DNA from: JACNKV01 sp964388155
Lineage (GTDB): Bacteria; Fidelibacterota; Marinisomatia; Marinisomatales; JACNKV01
Direction of reading: 5' to 3'
Length of the DNA stretch: 64,000 bases
NCBI GenBank assembly: GCA_964388155.1
Contig: CAYLYH010000008.1
Span: 10,276-74,275, forward strand
In this document: piece after piece, positions 42,806 through 51,997 of the stretch
Numbering within the stretch: the first letter of the stretch is position 1
Layout of the letters: the number at the start of each line of letters is the position of its first letter
Translations under genes and position numbers: made by a program
Notes under the pieces: generated by a model
What the model saw: only the letters and a program-made list of their open reading frames with translations
What the model was told of the DNA's origin: nothing
Databases searched by the model: none

Positions 42806-43444
42806 ATGATTGCAAAAGAAGGAAAAACTATTTTAATTACTCTGTTTGTATTTACACTAGTCTCACGTTGGTTTACCACAACGTTTGAAGCATCCTGGTT
42901 ATCCTGGGGGTACATTGTTTTTGGTGTCTTATTTCTTTTCTCTTTGAATTTCTTCCGTGATCCGAGACGCAGAATTCCAAAGGATGAAAACTTAATCATT
43001 TCTCCTGCCGATGGTAAAATTGTTAAAATTGACTCGATAAATGACCCCGAAGTCGGGAAAGCCAAATCTGTGTCAATCTTTCTGAATGTATTTAATGTCC
43101 ATGTGAATCGTGTGCCATTTGCAGGGACGGTTCTTCGCACAGAACACAAGTCGGGAAAATTCTTAGCCGCATTCGATCATAAAGCATCGGATGAAAATGA
43201 ACAGGCAATTACGGTGTTTGAAACATCCTTTGGAAAGATGAAGGTTAAACAGATTGCCGGATTGATTGCTCGTCGAATTCATTGCTATGCGAAACCAAAT
43301 TACTCTATGCAAAAAGGAGAAAAATTGGGATTTATTATGTTTGGTTCACGCACAGATATCATACTTCCGGAGTCGATTAAGCTGCAAGTTGAATTAGGGC
43401 AAAAAGTCAAAGGAAATGAAACCATCATAGGACATATCGTATGA
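42806..43444 (+). CDS. psd: Phosphatidylserine decarboxylase
   Basis: Converts phosphatidylserine to phosphatidylethanolamine. This is the short membrane-anchored form (212 residues) with two N-terminal helices. The autocleavage site is Gly180-Ser181 in GFIMFGSRTDIILP; Ser181 becomes the pyruvoyl cofactor. ISPADGKIVKID and FLNVFNVHVNRVPFAGTV are family blocks. It overlaps pssA by 4 bases, so the two successive enzymes are coupled. Confidence 0.95.
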   Translation: MIAKEGKTILITLFVFTLVSRWFTTTFEASWLSWGYIVFGVLFLFSLNFFRDPRRRIPKDENLIISPADGKIVKIDSINDPEVGKAKSVSIFLNVFNVHVNRVPFAGTVLRTEHKSGKFLAAFDHKASDENEQAITVFETSFGKMKVKQIAGLIARRIHCYAKPNYSMQKGEKLGFIMFGSRTDIILPESIKLQVELGQKVKGNETIIGHIV

Positions 43445-44220
43445 GACGCCGTCGAAAAAAAATCAAAAGACATCACCGTGTCAATAAACGGTTTATTCCG
43501 AATATTCTCACGGTGTTTAACATGTTCCTTGGGTTTATGGCCATCGTGTTAATCATGAAAGGCAATCCGGTGAAAGCAGGGTGGCTCATCTTATTCGCAG
43601 GGATGTTCGATGCCGTGGATGGTAAAATCGCACGGCTGTTGGGTATTCCGTCAAAATTTGGAACTGAATTCGATTCCTTTGCGGATACAGTATCTTTCTG
43701 TATGGCACCATCTTTGCTAATTTACAGCGTGTACACGGAGGGCTTGCCTCCCTTGCTAGCCGGCATAATCAGTATTGTTCCCCTGCTTTTTGGAACAATT
43801 CGATTAGCCAGATTTAATCTCATCGATGATGAAATTCCCTCACCGTATTTCACCGGATTAACCACCCCCCTCAACGCATTGTTTATTTTCGGATATGTTC
43901 TGTTCAATCATCAAGTATATGGGCATATGGGAGACCCAAGGGTTGCATTGGTTCTTGTGGTTGTGCTGGGATTCTTATTAATCAGTAGAGTCCGGTTCTC
44001 AAAATTCCCATTACTGTCGTTTAAAAAAGGCAGAAAAAATACGATGCAATTGTTAGGCGTTCTCGGAACGGTTGTGGCATTAATCATTTGGAAAGGATTA
44101 GTCCTTTTTCCACTAATTGTCATTTATGTGTCATGGAGTATTTTGAATTGGGTTATTCATCCTCAGCGATTCGAAGAGGATTCAATATACACCGATGAGA
44201 AAGAGGAGATAATTATATGA
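43441..44220 (+). CDS. pssA: CDP-diacylglycerol-serine O-phosphatidyltransferase
   Basis: Makes phosphatidylserine from CDP-diacylglycerol and serine. The 259 residues are mostly membrane helices. The CDP-alcohol motif DGKIARLLGIPSKFGTEFDSFAD (about 60-82) keeps all the acidic residues. A very basic N-terminus (RRRRKKIKRHHR) precedes RFIPNILTVFNMFLGF. It is coupled to psd upstream and to a DUF4321 gene downstream by ATGA overlaps. Confidence 0.95.
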   Translation: MRRRRKKIKRHHRVNKRFIPNILTVFNMFLGFMAIVLIMKGNPVKAGWLILFAGMFDAVDGKIARLLGIPSKFGTEFDSFADTVSFCMAPSLLIYSVYTEGLPPLLAGIISIVPLLFGTIRLARFNLIDDEIPSPYFTGLTTPLNALFIFGYVLFNHQVYGHMGDPRVALVLVVVLGFLLISRVRFSKFPLLSFKKGRKNTMQLLGVLGTVVALIIWKGLVLFPLIVIYVSWSILNWVIHPQRFEEDSIYTDEKEEIII

Positions 44221-44504
44221 AGAGACGCTCAATAACCTTGGTTGTATTTGGGTTTAGTATCGGGGCAATGATTGGAACATTGGTAGGTGAATTTCTTGGG
44301 TTTGTCCTGCCGGATGGTGTGGTGAAGGAATTCTTTTTGACGAGTATCCAATTTGATTTAGCGGGACTTGTCGGAAATGAGTCCGGTGTGATTGTTCTAA
44401 ATATGATTGTAGTGACACTTAAATTTGGTTTAACGCTTGTTCTTAATTTTACCAGTATTATCGGTTTGGGAATCGCGTATTATTTTTTACGTTATTTTCG
44501 GTAA
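44217..44504 (+). CDS. DUF4321 small membrane protein
   Basis: A 95-residue protein with two membrane helices (about 8-30, SIGAMIGTLVGEFLGFVLP, and 65-92). The Gly-rich first helix with acidic Glu and the LPDGVVKEFFL segment fit DUF4321, a small membrane family of unknown function common near envelope genes. It overlaps pssA by 4 bases and precedes tatA by 49 bases. Confidence 0.75.
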   Translation: MKRRSITLVVFGFSIGAMIGTLVGEFLGFVLPDGVVKEFFLTSIQFDLAGLVGNESGVIVLNMIVVTLKFGLTLVLNFTSIIGLGIAYYFLRYFR

Positions 44505-44553
44505 AAGAATATGATTCTTCGTAAATTCAACACATAATTTGGAGGAAATACTC

Positions 44554-44781
44554 ATGCTTGAAACACAAATCGTATTTGCGATGTTTAATCTTGGTCCAAT
44601 GGAAATGTTGTTAATCGTTCTGGTTATTTTGCTACTTTTTGGTGCAAAACGATTACCGGAGCTTGCCAGAGGGTTAGGACAGGGAATCCGTGAATTTAAA
44701 GGCGCTGTGGACGGTGCAAAAAAAGAAATTGAAAATGCTGCCGACCCAAACACAATAGAAAAAAAAGACGAGTCAAAATAG
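44554..44781 (+). CDS. tatA: Twin-arginine translocase subunit TatA/E
   Basis: The pore-forming subunit of the Tat system. Its 75 residues are one membrane helix (about 13-29, MEMLLIVLVILLLFG) followed by the amphipathic helix KRLPELARGLGQGIREFKGAV and an acidic tail. I chose the ATG at 44554 because GGAGG at 44541-44545 is a clear ribosome binding site. A frame extension to 44539 would start inside that site. Confidence 0.95.
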   Translation: MLETQIVFAMFNLGPMEMLLIVLVILLLFGAKRLPELARGLGQGIREFKGAVDGAKKEIENAADPNTIEKKDESK

Positions 44782-44912
44782 ATATATTTTCCTTTCATCT
44801 GTATAAAACCTGATTCAGTCCATTTCGGGAACAAATCTGTTCCATTTTAATTAAAAGTTATAACCGCTAACCATGCAGTATTGGAAGAATAACATCTTAT
44901 TTTGATTAACAA

Positions 44913-45884
44913 ATGATTCAATTTGCACATCCATGGTATTTAGGGCTGATTGTTCTTATTCCGCTTCTTGCGTGGTGGTATAAGCAATTCGGCAACGCCC
45001 AAGAGGGTACATTGAGGATTTCCTCCTCAGGACTAATTCCAACTGCTTTTCGCAAAAGGGGAAAAATGCGAGCGTGGGTTTTACTCGTAATTCAGTGGGC
45101 AATCCTCTTATGTATTGCCATTGGACTGGCTCGTCCTCAATTGGTGAGTTTGGCTCAAGAGACAAAAGTAGATGTTGTTGACATCGTTTTGGTGATTGAC
45201 ATTTCCAGTAGTATGCTTGCGGATGATTTTCCTCCGAACAGATTAGAAGTCGTTAAGAAAACTGCAGACAAGTTCATCTCTAAACGAAAAGGAGACAGGA
45301 TCGGATTACTGGTTTTTGCCGGAGAGACATTCATTCAATGTCCGCTGACAGTTGACACGGATGTTTTAAGAAATTTATTAAAAGAAGTTACAATCGTTGA
45401 CCGTGAAATGGATGGGACGGCGATTGGGATGGCAATTGCTAATGCAACAAATCGACTTCGAACAAGTCAAGCAGAAAGCAAAGTGATGATCGTTCTATCC
45501 GATGGAAGTAATAATGCGGGGGAGCTGGATCCGTTGACCGCTGCCGATTTAGCGTCACAATTTGATATTCGCATTTATACCATCGGAGCGGGAACAAATG
45601 AATCGGTAACGTTCATCCAAAATCGGGGATATATTCGGAATGAGATTGATGAAGAAACCCTCATCGCCATCGCGAACAGAACCGGAGGTCAATATTTTCG
45701 TGCCACGGATGAAAAATCCTTAGCGGAAACTTATATGGAAATTGATGAATTAGAACGAACGAAAATTGAAATCCGTGAATACACAAGGCATAAAGAGCTT
45801 TATGGTTGGGTGTTAATTCCGGCGTTGCTTCTCGGACTTGGTGGAGAAGTTCTATCGAGATACATATTTCGGAGGAATGCTTAA
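44913..45884 (+). CDS. batA: BatA: membrane VWA-domain protein
   Basis: First gene of a Bat (Bacteroides aerotolerance) operon. The 323 residues have two N-terminal membrane helices (about 8-22, 50-70), a von Willebrand A domain with an intact metal site (Asp96-x-Ser98-x-Ser100 in DISSSMLADD) and a C-terminal helix (about 297-315). The usual moxR and DUF58 genes do not precede it; tatA does. Its TAA shares one base with the batB ATG. Confidence 0.93.
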   Translation: MIQFAHPWYLGLIVLIPLLAWWYKQFGNAQEGTLRISSSGLIPTAFRKRGKMRAWVLLVIQWAILLCIAIGLARPQLVSLAQETKVDVVDIVLVIDISSSMLADDFPPNRLEVVKKTADKFISKRKGDRIGLLVFAGETFIQCPLTVDTDVLRNLLKEVTIVDREMDGTAIGMAIANATNRLRTSQAESKVMIVLSDGSNNAGELDPLTAADLASQFDIRIYTIGAGTNESVTFIQNRGYIRNEIDEETLIAIANRTGGQYFRATDEKSLAETYMEIDELERTKIEIREYTRHKELYGWVLIPALLLGLGGEVLSRYIFRRNA

Positions 45885-46909
45885 TGGCGTGGAGATATCC
45901 GTGGGTGCTTGGGTTTTTCTTGCTTTGGGGAGGGCTTGTTCTCCTATGGTATTTCAACAAACACCGCCGGTCATCGTTTTATCATTCCATGCCGGGACCG
46001 CTTGCAGAGAATCTTTTTAATCGAATTCGATGGACACGAACAGTTCTTAAACAGAGATTGCGCATGGCAGGAGTTGCGTTTCTCATCTTGTCGGCATCGG
46101 GACCACAGATAGGCACACGAGTAAAACCGGTGGAAAGAAAAGGCGTTGACCTAGTGTTTGCTGTTGATGTGTCCGTCAGCATGGATGCAATTGATGTAAA
46201 GCCAAGCCGTTTAGAAAAAGCGAAGTATGAAATAGGGCAGCTCGTTAAAAAACTTAAAGGCGACCGAGTCGGTATTGTTGTATTTGCAGGATCAAGCCAT
46301 TTGTATCTTCCATTAACCACAGATTATGAAGCAGCCTTACTGTTTTTAAATACCATCGATACAAAAATGATTCCGACACAAGGGACATCTTTACATAGTG
46401 CACTTTCAACAGCGTTGAGTGTTTTTACTGAAGAAAACGAGAAACATAAAGTAGTTATTTTAGTTACAGATGGTGAAGATCACGAAGGAGATGCAGTGGC
46501 GATTGCGAATAAAGCAATGAAAACAGGCTTGGTGATTCACACCATCGGTGTCGGGACACATGCAGGGTCTCTCATACCAATCAAGACTGGTGATGATGTG
46601 TCGAAATACAAACGAGATAAACAAGGTAATTTAGTAACGTCGGTGTTAAATGAGTCTGCCTTAAGCGACGTTGCTCGTGCAGGAAACGGTATTTTTATCC
46701 GGTTTGATAATCGTGCTGCAAGCTATGTAACATTGTTAGATGCAATAAATGCCATGGAAAAAAAGACAATCAGTACACATGAATTTTCTGAGTACGAAGA
46801 TCGATATCAAATTCTAGCATTGTTATCGTTACTTTGTTTCGTGATTGGATTTATCATTCCCACCCGAGATAAACGTCAGCATGAAACGTGGAGAGGGAGG
46901 TTTGTTTGA
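45884..46909 (+). CDS. batB: BatB: membrane VWA-domain protein
   Basis: The second VWA protein of the operon, 341 residues from the ATG at 45884, with GGAGG at 45871-45875 as ribosome binding site. An open frame reaching back to 45806 lies inside batA and is rejected. Membrane helices lie at about 9-25, 57-75 and 305-325. The metal site is Asp95-x-Ser97-x-Ser99 (DVSVSMDAID). Similarity to BatA in layout fits the usual paired pattern. Confidence 0.93.
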   Translation: MAWRYPWVLGFFLLWGGLVLLWYFNKHRRSSFYHSMPGPLAENLFNRIRWTRTVLKQRLRMAGVAFLILSASGPQIGTRVKPVERKGVDLVFAVDVSVSMDAIDVKPSRLEKAKYEIGQLVKKLKGDRVGIVVFAGSSHLYLPLTTDYEAALLFLNTIDTKMIPTQGTSLHSALSTALSVFTEENEKHKVVILVTDGEDHEGDAVAIANKAMKTGLVIHTIGVGTHAGSLIPIKTGDDVSKYKRDKQGNLVTSVLNESALSDVARAGNGIFIRFDNRAASYVTLLDAINAMEKKTISTHEFSEYEDRYQILALLSLLCFVIGFIIPTRDKRQHETWRGRFV

Positions 46910-47006
46910 GTGCTAAAAACTGAAAATAAAAAAATATGAAATGCTCAACACCTAACGCTAAACCCCTAACCTGTCGGAAGCAGGCAAACACGATAACACC
47001 CAAAAC

Positions 47007-47840
47007 GTGAAACATCAATCCATATTAATTTCTGTCGGGATAGTTATTCTGATACTGAATCAAGCGACGTTTGCTCGTGAAGATGTTGGGTTGCAAAACT
47101 ATCGCAACCAACAATTTGATAAGGCAAGGGAATATTATGAATCCGTACTTGTGAAGCAACAGAATCCGTCTGCCAGTTTTGGGCTTGGAGCATCTGCATT
47201 TAAGCAAGGAGATATTGAGACGGCTATTCAGGCGTTTGATGATGTCATTCAAAGTGAAGATAATCGTTTAAAAGCGAAATCATATTATAATATGGGGAAT
47301 ATTCTCCATCAACAGCAGCGGATGGATGAGAGTCTCACTTTTTTTAAAAAAGCATTACAATTGAATCCAAATGACAATGATGCGAAAGCCAATTATGAAT
47401 TGTTGAAGTACCAGATGCAACAGCAAGAACAGAACCAACAAAATCAGGAAGATCAGGAAAAAAGTCAAGACGACAAAAACGATAAGAACGAGCAGAATCA
47501 AAAACAAGAAAACAAAGAGGAGAACTCGGAGAAAAAAGAAAATTCAGATCAATCTAAAGAACAATCAGACCAGTCAGAGGAGAAAAAGGAACATCAGGAA
47601 AAACAATCTGATGAGAAAGAAGACCAAAAGCAACAGCAAGAACAATCATCGGAAGACCAACAGAAAAAAGATCAGCAGCAAACAAAATCTGAAGAATCTC
47701 AAGTGAAGGAAGAAGAACAAAAATTAGAAGATAAGAAAAATGCAGCAGTCATTCTAAATGCACTGAAACAAGATGAAAAAATTAATCAGAAGCGAAAAAT
47801 ATCCAAAGCAGTGTCGAAGAAATTAGAAAAAGATTGGTAA
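47007..47840 (+). CDS. batC: BatC: TPR protein with Gln/Glu/Lys-rich tail
   Basis: A 277-residue exported protein with a GTG start (47007), signal peptide (1-23) and two or three TPR repeats (about 25-135, including FGLGASAFKQGDIETAIQAF and YYNMGNILHQQQRMDESLTFF). A long extremely polar segment of Gln, Glu, Lys, Ser and Asp follows (about 135-240), probably disordered or coiled coil. A short basic helix ends the protein. A degenerate ACCTAACGC-like tandem fills the gap from batB. Confidence 0.9.
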   Translation: MKHQSILISVGIVILILNQATFAREDVGLQNYRNQQFDKAREYYESVLVKQQNPSASFGLGASAFKQGDIETAIQAFDDVIQSEDNRLKAKSYYNMGNILHQQQRMDESLTFFKKALQLNPNDNDAKANYELLKYQMQQQEQNQQNQEDQEKSQDDKNDKNEQNQKQENKEENSEKKENSDQSKEQSDQSEEKKEHQEKQSDEKEDQKQQQEQSSEDQQKKDQQQTKSEESQVKEEEQKLEDKKNAAVILNALKQDEKINQKRKISKAVSKKLEKDW

Positions 47841-47844
47841 ACGA

Positions 47845-49551
47845 TTGAAGAATCTATTCATACTAACCTTATTTTTAATTTCAGCCATGAAGGCAGCAAG
47901 TGTGGTTGCCTCTATAGATGTCAATCGTATATCTATGGGAGAAGTATTTACGTATACAGTTGAGGTGAAAGACTCTGAACATAATCCGGAAGTGAATATT
48001 TCACCGGTTAAGAAACTTTTCACCATCGTTAGCGGACCTTCTCAACAGACGAACATTAGTTGGGTGAACGGAAAAATGACATCTTCGCGAACCCGGACTT
48101 GGAGTTTGACCCCGAACCGAGAGGGGAAATTGGTCATTCCGGCATTGGTCGTCGGGGTCGGAAAACAAACGTATAAAACAAAGTCCATCACTGTTTATGT
48201 CCAAAAAGGACAAACTCAGCAAAAAAATAAAGATGTTTTTATTGCGGTAGAATTGGACAAAGAATCTGCATATCCCGGTGAACAGATTACCGTTGAATAC
48301 AAACTTTACACTCGGGTAGATATGTCCATAGATAAAATAGATGTGCCTAAATTTGTTGGATTTTGGGCGGAGGAACTTTTTGCGGCAACCCAGTTAAATT
48401 ATCGCCGAGTGCAGATAAACGAAGTCCGGTATAATATGGCAAAGCTGTACACATTTGCATTATTTCCGGCGAAAACCGGTGAGATTCCACTCCCTCAAAT
48501 GGAGGTAAAATGTAATGTCGTTGTCAAACAGAAATCTCAGCGGAGATCATTCTTTGATGATCCATTTTTCACAAGACAAAAAACTGTCCCAAAATTTATC
48601 CGTACCCAGAAAAAGACCATCCGTGTTAACCCATTTCCAGCCGGGAAACCCGCTGATTTTACCGGAGCTGTAGGACGTTATACGTTGACAACCCATGTTG
48701 ACAGGACATCCCTAAAAGCGAACGATGCAGTTACATTGAATGTTAATCTTAAAGGAACCGGTAATATATCATTGGTGCAATTACCGGAGATATTATTTCC
48801 CGATAATTTAGAGGTTTTTCCACCGACGACAACAACTGAGAAAGATCCGTTTAGAGATCAAATTACAGGGATGACTAATTGGGAATATATTTTAATCCCA
48901 AGAAAAACCGGTAAATATACAATTCCACGAATAGAAATTCCATATTTTGATCCAAATGGTGAAACGTGGGAACGCGCAGTATCTTTGCCAATCGTTTTGT
49001 CGGTGTCTCCCGGGAAAACAACCTCAACCGTTTCCAATGGATTTCGAAAGGAAGAAGTTGAACTCCTTGGGAGTGATATCCGATATTTCCGGACAAAAAC
49101 ACCAAGATGGATGTCCATGAATAAAAGCAGCACGTTTCCTGTTATTGCAATCTTGATGTACGGACTTACCGGAATATTATTTCTCTTACCTATGTCGTTA
49201 AAGAATCTACGTTCTTCGAAAGAACAAACAGCAGAATACCGGCGATCGAAACGGGCAATCAAATTGGTGAGAAAAAAATTAAAAACCACGATGGATGATC
49301 CATTTACTCAGGTTGCCGATGCTGTTTATCCGTATCTAAAAGACAGGTTTTTGTTAAAAACCGACCAACTAGATCCGATGTCTGTACAATCTATTTTATC
49401 GAATAAAATTGGAGAAATAGAATTAACAAATTTGGTGAAAATATTGCATCTTTGCGATGCCGGTCGGTATTCACCCGGAGCAAATGTAACAATGGAGAAC
49501 CTTGTTGCAAACACAAAATCGTTATTAGAAAGGATCAATACGCATGCGTAA
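47845..49551 (+). CDS. batD: BatD: large exported oxygen-tolerance protein
   Basis: A 568-residue protein with a signal peptide and tandem beta-sandwich domains. VVASIDVNRISMGEVFTYTVEV and SAYPGEQITVEYKLYTRVD are typical openings of these domains. A membrane helix (about 430-447, FPVIAILMYGLTGILFLLP) is followed by a cytoplasmic helical domain of about 120 residues. The start is TTG (47845), five bases after the batC stop. It overlaps batE by 8 bases. Confidence 0.92.
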   Translation: MKNLFILTLFLISAMKAASVVASIDVNRISMGEVFTYTVEVKDSEHNPEVNISPVKKLFTIVSGPSQQTNISWVNGKMTSSRTRTWSLTPNREGKLVIPALVVGVGKQTYKTKSITVYVQKGQTQQKNKDVFIAVELDKESAYPGEQITVEYKLYTRVDMSIDKIDVPKFVGFWAEELFAATQLNYRRVQINEVRYNMAKLYTFALFPAKTGEIPLPQMEVKCNVVVKQKSQRRSFFDDPFFTRQKTVPKFIRTQKKTIRVNPFPAGKPADFTGAVGRYTLTTHVDRTSLKANDAVTLNVNLKGTGNISLVQLPEILFPDNLEVFPPTTTTEKDPFRDQITGMTNWEYILIPRKTGKYTIPRIEIPYFDPNGETWERAVSLPIVLSVSPGKTTSTVSNGFRKEEVELLGSDIRYFRTKTPRWMSMNKSSTFPVIAILMYGLTGILFLLPMSLKNLRSSKEQTAEYRRSKRAIKLVRKKLKTTMDDPFTQVADAVYPYLKDRFLLKTDQLDPMSVQSILSNKIGEIELTNLVKILHLCDAGRYSPGANVTMENLVANTKSLLERINTHA

Positions 49552-50284
49552 GATTGCTCTAATATTTTGGATTGTTTTGACTGTTGGATGTGCTCAAACG
49601 GTCGATTCACTTTATACTTATGCCAACAGAGCGGTAGAAACTGAAGATTATGTAACGGCAATATCCCATTATGAGAATATACTTAGGCAGGGAGTTGAAC
49701 ATCCTGATCTATATTACAATCTTGGCAACGGATATTATCGTAACGGTAGAATTGGATTGGCAGTATGGGCGTATGAAAAAGGAGTAAAACTATCTCCCCG
49801 TGATACAGATTTGCTTTTCAATCTCAAACTTGTGAACACGCGAGTGAGAGACAGAATTGAACGTCCAAAATCTATCTTCTTTTTAGAGGGGTATCATGTA
49901 CTTAAACGATCGTTCACGTTAGCAAGTTTATTAATGATAGGCAGCGGAATTCTGCTGATTGCAGCCGTAGTATATTTTGTTTCCACGTGGTTCTATATTC
50001 GTTTTCGTTCGAAGATGATAAGCACATTAATTATATTGTCTGTTTTAATCCATGGAGTTGCCTTGGATAAGTATTGGGATTTATCCGGTAAAAAAGAAGG
50101 CATCGTTATCCCCAGAGAAATTGAAGTATTTTCTGCACCTTATGAACGGCAAGATGGTGTTCTTTTTCGATTGCATGAGGGGATAAAAGTTGAAATCACA
50201 CAATCTCAGCCCGGATGGATGGAAATTCATTTAATTGACGGAAACAAAGGATGGGTGAAAATAACAGATGTCAGACCGCTGTGA
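49544..50284 (+). CDS. batE: BatE: TPR and SH3-like membrane protein
   Basis: Last gene of the operon, 246 residues. A signal/lipobox-like start (TVGCAQ) is followed by TPR repeats (about 25-95, YYNLGNGYYRNGRIGLAVWAYEKGVKLSP), two membrane helices (about 122-145 and 158-172) and a C-terminal bacterial SH3-like fold (about 180-246, ending GNKGWVKITDVRPL). It follows batD with an 8-base overlap. Confidence 0.9.
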   Translation: MRKIALIFWIVLTVGCAQTVDSLYTYANRAVETEDYVTAISHYENILRQGVEHPDLYYNLGNGYYRNGRIGLAVWAYEKGVKLSPRDTDLLFNLKLVNTRVRDRIERPKSIFFLEGYHVLKRSFTLASLLMIGSGILLIAAVVYFVSTWFYIRFRSKMISTLIILSVLIHGVALDKYWDLSGKKEGIVIPREIEVFSAPYERQDGVLFRLHEGIKVEITQSQPGWMEIHLIDGNKGWVKITDVRPL

Positions 50285-50366
50285 TTAACGTAAAACGTAA
50301 CGTGGTAAATGGATAATTGACAATGACCCATTTACCAGTATCCAATACCCAAATACCAGATACCAA

Positions 50367-50440
50367 TAACCCCCGTAAAAAACACGGGGTCTACCAGCCT
50401 GCATTCTTAGTCGGGCAGGCACTACGTTATGACAATAACC
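50367..50440 (+). repeat. CCCCGT...ACGGGG element, copy 2, with a nested 26-base palindrome
   Basis: This copy matches 16251-16299 on both sides but is interrupted after GGTCTAC by 26 bases at 50395-50420, whose ends are GCCTGC and GCAGGC. After the insertion ACTACGTTATGACAATAACC resumes, with one C-to-T change. Left of it, 50303-50366 is a degenerate CCAATACCCAAATACCAGAT tandem. The whole batE-SPOR gap (50285-50492) otherwise holds no gene. Confidence 0.92.
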
Positions 50441-50492
50441 AATCATAGAGTTAACAATATGAATACATCAATAAACTCATTTATATTTCACC

Positions 50493-50939
50493 ATGAATAA
50501 TTCATACTCAAAATACATATTCGTTTCATTTTGTTTGTGCATAAGTTTATTGACGGCTCAGGATCAGGATGAATCTTTTGACCCAAGTATTCTCAAAAAT
50601 AAAGAACCTGATTGGCCTATCTTGATTAACCCGGCGTTTGGGTTAAACCCTGTCTTGCAACAATCCGATACTACTGAAAAAGAGATTACAGAGTTAGAAG
50701 GATATCGTTTGCAAGTATTTGCAACAAAATCATGGGAAGCAGCAGACAGCCTAAAAACCGTACTCGAGAAAAAGTTGAAAGAAGATATTTATATTACTTT
50801 CGAAGTTCCAAATTATAAGGTACGTGTTGGAAATTGTTCAGATAGAAACGAAGCTGAAATCTTAAAAACCACATTAAAATCCTTTGGATATCGATATGCT
50901 TGGATTGTTCGGACTCGCATAAAACCAAAAGATTTATGA
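50493..50939 (+). CDS. SPOR-domain exported protein
   Basis: The 148 residues comprise a signal peptide (1-22), an acidic linker and a C-terminal SPOR domain (about 70-145). YRLQVFATKSWEAADSLKTVL and YKVRVGNCSDRNEAEILKTTLKSFGYRYAWIV carry the SPOR alternation. SPOR domains bind denuded septal peptidoglycan, so a cell-division or wall role is likely. It stands between repeat-filled gaps. Confidence 0.82.
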   Translation: MNNSYSKYIFVSFCLCISLLTAQDQDESFDPSILKNKEPDWPILINPAFGLNPVLQQSDTTEKEITELEGYRLQVFATKSWEAADSLKTVLEKKLKEDIYITFEVPNYKVRVGNCSDRNEAEILKTTLKSFGYRYAWIVRTRIKPKDL

Positions 50940-50993
50940 TTTAAGATTGATTATTGAAAATGTTTGTGCTATCAGTTGCCAGAACCCAGTAAA

Positions 50994-51986
50994 ATGCCAG
51001 ATTCCCTGAAAAAATTAATGAAACGAATAACCGCGTCTGTTGATAAAGACATGATTGAGTTTGAAAAGGAGTATTCGGAAGCACTTCATTCTGATGTCAG
51101 ATTAATTAACACCATCGGGAATTATATTATTAAACAGCGCGGGAAAAGGGTACGTCCTTTACTGACGATACTTTCAAGTCGTGTCTGCGGTGAGCCCAAT
51201 ATAAACAGCTTTCGTGCCGCTGCGTTAATTGAGTTATTACATGTAGCAACCTTAGTTCATGATGATGTTGTAGATGATGCCGATCTGCGACGGGGTTTTC
51301 CATCAGTGAATCGAGTGTGGAAAAACAAAATATCCATTTTGATGGGAGATTATATCCTGAGCAAAGCTTTGATCAATATGATTAAACTCAGAAATTTTGA
51401 TGCGTTAGAACTCATGTCTGAAACAGCCGAAAAATTAAGCAGTGGAGAAATTTTGCAGATGGAGAAAAATCTTGGAAAAAAAATGACTGAGTCCTATTAT
51501 TATGATGTGATTTACCAAAAGACAGCCTCTCTCATTTCTGCGTGTTGTGAATTGGGTGCAATTACGACAACAAATTCGCATGATGATCGGTCAGCGATGC
51601 GGGAATATGGAACAAATTTCGGGATGGCGTTTCAAATTAAAGACGATTTGTTTGATTTGCTAGGTAGTGAAAATGAAACCGGCAAAGATTCGGGTATTGA
51701 TGTGAAAAAAAATATGATGACGCTTCCGTTGATCGTTGCGAAATCTAACCTCACTTTTTCAAATAATCGGAAATTGAACTCAGTTCTTTGTAAAAAGAAA
51801 AAAAGTAAGAAAGACCTTAAAGAGATTCAGAGAATTGTCGAAAAAGCCGGTGGATTTGACTATGCAAAGAATAAAATATCTTATTATTCTAATAAAGCGA
51901 TAGAAGCGTTACACACCTATCCTGATACTCAATATAAACAATCCATGCTTGGTTTTGTTGCGTTTAACATGGAAAGACGGAATTAA
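50994..51986 (+). CDS. ispB: Polyprenyl diphosphate synthase
   Basis: A trans-prenyl chain-elongation enzyme that makes a long isoprenoid diphosphate for quinones. The 330 residues contain the first Asp-rich motif LVHDDVVDDADLRRG (about 83-97) and the second AFQIKDDLFDLLG. GKRVRPLLTILSSR is at the substrate-binding region. I chose the ATG at 50994; a TTG frame extension at 50964 is rejected. Product length cannot be told from sequence alone. Confidence 0.92.
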   Translation: MPDSLKKLMKRITASVDKDMIEFEKEYSEALHSDVRLINTIGNYIIKQRGKRVRPLLTILSSRVCGEPNINSFRAAALIELLHVATLVHDDVVDDADLRRGFPSVNRVWKNKISILMGDYILSKALINMIKLRNFDALELMSETAEKLSSGEILQMEKNLGKKMTESYYYDVIYQKTASLISACCELGAITTTNSHDDRSAMREYGTNFGMAFQIKDDLFDLLGSENETGKDSGIDVKKNMMTLPLIVAKSNLTFSNNRKLNSVLCKKKKSKKDLKEIQRIVEKAGGFDYAKNKISYYSNKAIEALHTYPDTQYKQSMLGFVAFNMERRN

Positions 51987-51997
51987 CTGAACATCGT

